DNA of 64,000 nucleotides from Acanthacorydalis orientalis. Its lineage: Eukaryota; Arthropoda; Insecta; Megaloptera; Corydalidae. Positions 60,050 through 64,000 of the stretch are shown here, in pieces. The position numbers and the translations under genes were made by a program. Location of the stretch: contig CM068315.1 in assembly GCA_034766995.1 (NCBI GenBank), positions 43,381,318 to 43,445,317 of the forward strand, given 5' to 3'. The first letter of the stretch is position 1; each line of letters begins with the position of its first letter. The notes beneath the pieces are model-generated. The model had not been told where the DNA came from and ran no database searches. It worked only from the letters and a program-made list of their open reading frames with translations.

Positions 60050-60480
60050 GGTGTCGGTTTGTATAGGTGTACATGTATAAAACTGTATGAGTGTATATGT
60101 GCGCTCATCCACAGTTATGTTTAACCCTTATTATCACAATCCCTGCAGGCGTCGAATGCCCTTATAACCGTGAGCAATTATAGCACTGCATGAACGACCT
60201 ACTCTTCCATGCTTTTAGCGCTTGTATTGAGTAATAAAATAAACGCCTCGAGAAAACTCGACGTTAAGCCGGCACGGATTAATAATGAAACAATATGTAG
60301 TCGATGTCATACACGTATACGGTCCCGTCATGGATTTTATGGCGTTTTCAATACCTTTTCCGTACAGATAAACTGAAATGAATTTACATAATTGTTTTCT
60401 GTTCGAGCGAACGCGATGGCGGTACGAATTTCGTAAATCGTAAACTTAAATTGTGTTATAAAAATGGACGCGTGTAAAAT
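60050..60480. other. Higher-GC unique segment
   Basis: About 430 bases with many CpG-containing words (CTGCAGGCGTCG, AACGCCTCGAG, GTTAAGCCGGCACGG, GAACGCGATGGCGGTACG). No long open frame and no match to the repeat families. Candidate conserved non-coding or regulatory DNA. Confidence 0.3.
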
Positions 60481-60589
60481 ATTACCTTAATACTATAGAT
60501 ATATGGTATGGAGCTCTGTGGGAGACATGTATCAATATACTTTATTTAATGGTCCGATAAAAATGTATTCATCGGATTTGTATTTTCTT

Positions 60590-60840
60590 TCAGAAATCAA
60601 TTTTCCAATCACATGTAAATTTTTGATGATCAAAACTATCTAATTAATCATTTTTGATTGTTTGTTATGCACATTTAAATAATTGTTTCGTCATATTCAT
60701 AGCGTTAAAATTCAAAAAAAATATTAAGCTAGTCTGATGACATGGTCATAATTATTTATTAAAAATTTTTGTTTAGAACATTATTTTGTATAAAAAAAAT
60801 TTGTATTAAAAAATATTTGTGTAAAAAAACCTTTCTAGTT
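60590..60840. repeat. LIR family copy, diverged
   Basis: Forward arm: TTAATCATTTTTGATTGTTT and TTATGCACATTTAAATAATT. Reverse-like: GTCTGATGACATGGTCATAA and TTATTAAAAATTTTTGTTTA. Confidence 0.55.
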
Positions 60841-61055
60841 TGTGATGATCTAAAATGTATGTTAAAAGTGCAAATGAATTAATTAATATCAGGTAACCAA
60901 GAAGTTCTGTCGTTTTTGAATTGAGAAAAAACACTTGTCTTATTTTACATAAAATAATAGTCAACAGTACGTAACCCCTTATTTTTATTGTTTACCACAT
61001 ATTTGAGGGGCTTCATTTTGACGAGTCTACTACACTTTTCCTCTGCGAAAATTTT

Positions 61056-62309
61056 CGGTAACGCTACGTTTTTAAATAATTGCGGTTTTTGTTTTCTGAA
61101 TTCTCACCTTCATTTTTTCCAATGAATGTGTCATTTTATCGTGTTCATGTTAATATCATTTTAAAGTGCATTTTTCGGTCTGTAGTTTATTTATCTCGAC
61201 TTTGATGTTATTATTTATTTTGCTTCAAATTTGGCTATTGAATTAAAGATGGAAAAGAAGCAAATAAGAGCATATTTTTTATGAATTCAAAACGGATGGT
61301 AAAGCAGCAGAAACTGCTCGTAAATTAAGCGATGCTTTTGATATATGTACTGTTAAAGAAGATACGGTGCAATGGAGGTTTCCAAAATTTCGTATTGGGG
61401 ACGAGAGTTTTGAAGATCAAGAAGGTTTTGGGTGTTCTTTATTTCATAACGACCAATTGAAAACGTTAGTTGAATCAGAACCACGTACAACAATTTGAGA
61501 GATTGCACAAAAGTTGAGAGTTAGTCATCCAACAATTCTGAACTACTTAAAACAGTTATGAAAATTCAAAAAGTTTAACAAGTGGGTATCGCACGAACTG
61601 AACGAAAACCAAAAAAAATTCCGTTATGATTTTTGATCTGCCCTTCTTTTACGCAACAGAAACGATCAATTCCTGATCGCATTATAATATGTGACGAAAA
61701 GTGGATCCTTAACGAAAACAGAAAGCAGTTAGTACAATGGTTGGACAAAAATGAAACCTCAAAATATTTGCGAAACTAAAATTACACCAAAAGAAACTGT
61801 TTGGTGGTCTGCACTCGGTATAATCCACTACTTTTTTTTGAATCCTGTCGAAGTCACTACAAGTGAGAGTTATTGTCAAGAAATTGACAAAATGCACCAA
61901 AAAATGTGATCTTTGATCCCCCCACTGGTACATTAAAAAGGTTCAATCCTACTGCACGACAACACATCGGACGATTGACCATTCAAAAGTTGAATGAATT
62001 GGGCTATGAAATATTGTCTCATCCACCAAACTCACCAGATATCTTACTAATAGATTATCACTTGTTTAAGCATTTCGACAACTTCTAACAGGGTAAGGTC
62101 TTCTACAACCAAACTCCTGCTGAAAATGCATCATGAGATTTTATCAACTCCGAATTTTACACCGCCGGGATAAATAAACTTGTAATTAAATGGCAAAAAT
62201 GTGTTGATTCTAATAGTGCTTATTTCGATTAATAAAACTAATTATTAGACGAGAAAAATGTATATGAATTTGAAGGTAATCAATCGTAATTATTTTTCTA
62301 CCAACCTTA
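61056..62309 (+). mobile_element. Full-length decayed cecropia/Hsmar1-type mariner
   Basis: About 1.25 kb, the usual mariner length. The left terminus is eroded (AAATAATTGCGGTTTTTG at 61075), and the right terminus ends TTTTTCTACCAACCTTA. The same 5' untranslated region, start and terminal sequences occur in MITEs A-D, so this is the autonomous parent type. Transposase details are under 61249-62232. Confidence 0.9.
61249..62232 (+). pseudogene. Cecropia/Hsmar1-type mariner transposase
   Basis: Starts at ATG 61249. The N-terminal DNA-binding region (GKAAETARKLSDAF, TVKEDTVQWRF, then QLKTLVESEPRTTI) is followed by RSIPDRIIICDEKW (first catalytic Asp, 61693-61695), QLVQWLDKNE, TVWWSALGIIHY and LLHDN (second Asp, 61958-61960). 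Then come RLTIQKLNELGYEILSHPPN and a SPDILLIDYHLF block (third Asp, 62053-62055). It ends with INKLVIKWQKCVDSNSAYFD. The family's expected length is about 345 residues and the whole span is here, but several stops (for example 61284, 61496, 61557) and at least four frameshifts disable it. The 60- and 74-codon frames listed across it are pieces or shadows. Confidence 0.9.
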
Positions 62310-62950
62310 TATTTGAAATAAAACACAGATCGCAATTCAAAAAAAAACAGATTTATTTGATAAAATATAACGTTAAATAAAAAGATAACATGTTTAGCAA
62401 GCATAATAATATACTAACTACTTTATATAGAAACAACTATCATTACAAAGAAGTCAAGGTTTATATGAAACACGATATAAAGAGACAGATTTGTTGAAAA
62501 TATTCTCATTCTCTCTTTCTCCACTTTTATAGTAAAAGCTCACGAATATAAATCTTATGTATAAACTTTATGTATATACATTAATAAAAATAAAATACAG
62601 CTCTAAAGTATCAAATAACTATAAAAATTGAAATTTTTCTTCAAAACGTAATATTGTATTGTTATAGATAAAATATAAGTTCATATGAATTCTGTCAAAT
62701 AAATAACTTGGAAAAATGTGTTCGTCTTTTATAAATTTTATAATAAAACAAGTTCACGTTTCAATTTTTTTTATTATTTATTTGAAAAGTCAATGAGTAT
62801 GACGAGAATTATGATTTTTACTAATAAACGAGTCAGATGAGAACATTTTTCAATTAGTTTTGGTATTTGTAATGTGAAATCAATAAAGGTTGATTCATAT
62901 GCACTGAATGTTAGGGCTGTGTCCGGGTTGTATTAGGAAAAAATATTAGA
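62310..62950. other. AT-rich DNA, nothing recognised
   Basis: No gene or repeat match. Confidence 0.5.
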
Positions 62951-62954
62951 AGTG

Positions 62955-63180
62955 TGTTTTAAACACACCAGTTTATAAATGTACGAAATGTATTTATTTG
63001 TCAAAAATGTTCAATAAATGATTACTGATCACCTTGATTACTTGATATCGATAATCGTATAGGATAGAATTAAAAATGATCAATAATTTTTTATTGATCA
63101 GAAATTAATTTGTATTTTACAAACAGAATAATTCATTTATAAAAATAAATTTATCTGCACTGTCTGAATACCTTTGTGAT
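62955..63180. repeat. LIR family copy with deleted centre
   Basis: TCAAAAATGTTCAATAAATG and ATTACTGATCA face AAAAATGATCAATAATTTTT and TTGATCAGAAATTAATTTG, then GAATAATTCATTTATAAAA and a CTGCACTGTCTGAA end. Confidence 0.7.
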
Positions 63181-63219
63181 TTTTATACTAATTATTTCTA
63201 TTGAAACATAGGTCATTAA

Positions 63220-63869
63220 CCCTTTGGGCCAAGGAAGAAGAAAGGGTTTTAAAAAATTTTAACATATATTTTTCGATGAATTAGGCATTCTTTCATCGTA
63301 AACAAAATAAAAATCGCAAATTTGTTAGTTACAAGAAAAAATATGGTAATTCAGATTAGCCATTAGAATTTTCACATCTATCTGATGTATCGTGGAAAAT
63401 TGTTAATAATTTTCGGGGAAACAAATATCTTGATTGAAAACATATAATTGGAAGCGAAAAAATTGATTACAATTGAAAATTTGCAGAAATAACATCACTG
63501 TTGAGTGTGAAAAATTTTGGAACAACAAATTTGCACAAAACGGTTTTACATCGGTCACATCTTCTACCAGAACGTAGAGTCTTAAAATTTTTTATACGCT
63601 TTCTTCTAATGATGAACTTTTGTAAAAAAAATATTTAACTTAATTCTCAAATTTGCAATTTTTATAGGTTTTCAAATGAAAAAACCGCGATTTTTTTGAT
63701 TTTTTGACGACCGTAATTGTTTTCCAATGAAAGAAAGAGTTATAAATTTATTCTCATTAGAAAAAGATTAGTGATATTTAAATATATCATCCAAAAGATA
63801 GTACTCTGAGACCATAGTTTCTTTGGAAAACATGAATGGATTCCTAAATCCTCGCCTAGCTTCAAAGGG
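63220..63869 (+). mobile_element. piggyBac-type non-autonomous element, copy 3
   Basis: A 650 bp element with TTAA at both edges (63216-63219 and 63870-63873). Termini are CCCTTTGGGCCAAGG and, inverted, CCCTTTGAAGCTAGG. It is the best preserved of the three copies (others at 30036 and 33678). No open frame, so it was mobilised by an unrelated piggyBac transposase. The element at 50730 has different ends and is not its parent. Confidence 0.85.
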
Positions 63870-64000
63870 TTAAGGAATGACTAGAGAGATAAATATCATT
63901 TTTTTTATTGTATAAATAAAAAATCTACCATACATTGACAAAAATGTAGACAATGGTAGTCTTTTTTTTAAAAATAAACGCACTACTTGGAGTTTATATT

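Overview
The window looks like AT-rich insect nuclear DNA, possibly hymenopteran (inference from composition and transposon types only; no taxonomic marker is present). It has dozens of long (TA)n microsatellites, no operon-like gene packing, no rRNA or canonical tRNA gene, and many decayed DNA transposons. Nearly all long open frames are (TA)n translations (IYIYIY), chance frames in AT-rich sequence, or pieces of transposases.

The one segment that reads like a host protein-coding exon is 28476-28639 (+). It has a polypyrimidine-AG acceptor, 53 open codons with GC-rich third positions and two hydrophobic stretches, and ends in TAA. I do not recognise the protein. A 58-codon minus-strand ORF at 57355-57531 is a weaker candidate.

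Mobile elements, left to right: mariner DD34D relics at about 165-870, 3080-3830 and 7950-9170; minus-strand mariner 3' ends at 13050-13330 and 19855-20000 that share a terminal motif; further mariner pieces at 20060-20460 and 24440-25080; a decayed full-length cecropia/Hsmar1-type mariner at about 61056-62309; and four 554-665 bp deletion derivatives of that type (13374-13943, 21689-22242, 41000-41664, 45433-46017), with smaller relics at 5745-5850 and 14180-14373. There is also a piggyBac-like element with intact TTAA ends (50730-51617), an internally deleted DDE transposon beside it (51640-52370), a 714 bp TIR element (53294-54007), a pogo/CENP-B-type element (57887-58617), a Tc1 C-terminal relic (59425-59690), a hAT MITE with a perfect 8 bp target duplication (37609-38033), a 100 bp insertion with a 12 bp duplication (41221-41320), and a tRNA-derived SINE (57101-57258).

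Non-coding repeat families can be defined by internal comparison: (i) a long-inverted-repeat family (here LIR), more than 15 copies; (ii) a TTAA-flanked family of about 650 bp with CCCTTTG ends (piggyBac type), three copies; (iii) family S, about 400 bp, three copies, one carrying the hAT insertion; (iv) a roughly 200 bp hairpin family at 9290-9480 and 25100-25320. Two local duplications (17634-18220; 19350-19477 with 20491-20617) add to this.

The genes do not form a pathway: this is intergenic or intronic DNA built by successive transposon insertion, internal deletion and microsatellite growth. Only a few unique, higher-GC islands (near 2010-2350, 4660-5070, 18900-19050, 28340-28740, 39890-40040, 47870-48300, 60050-60480) look like candidates for host function.
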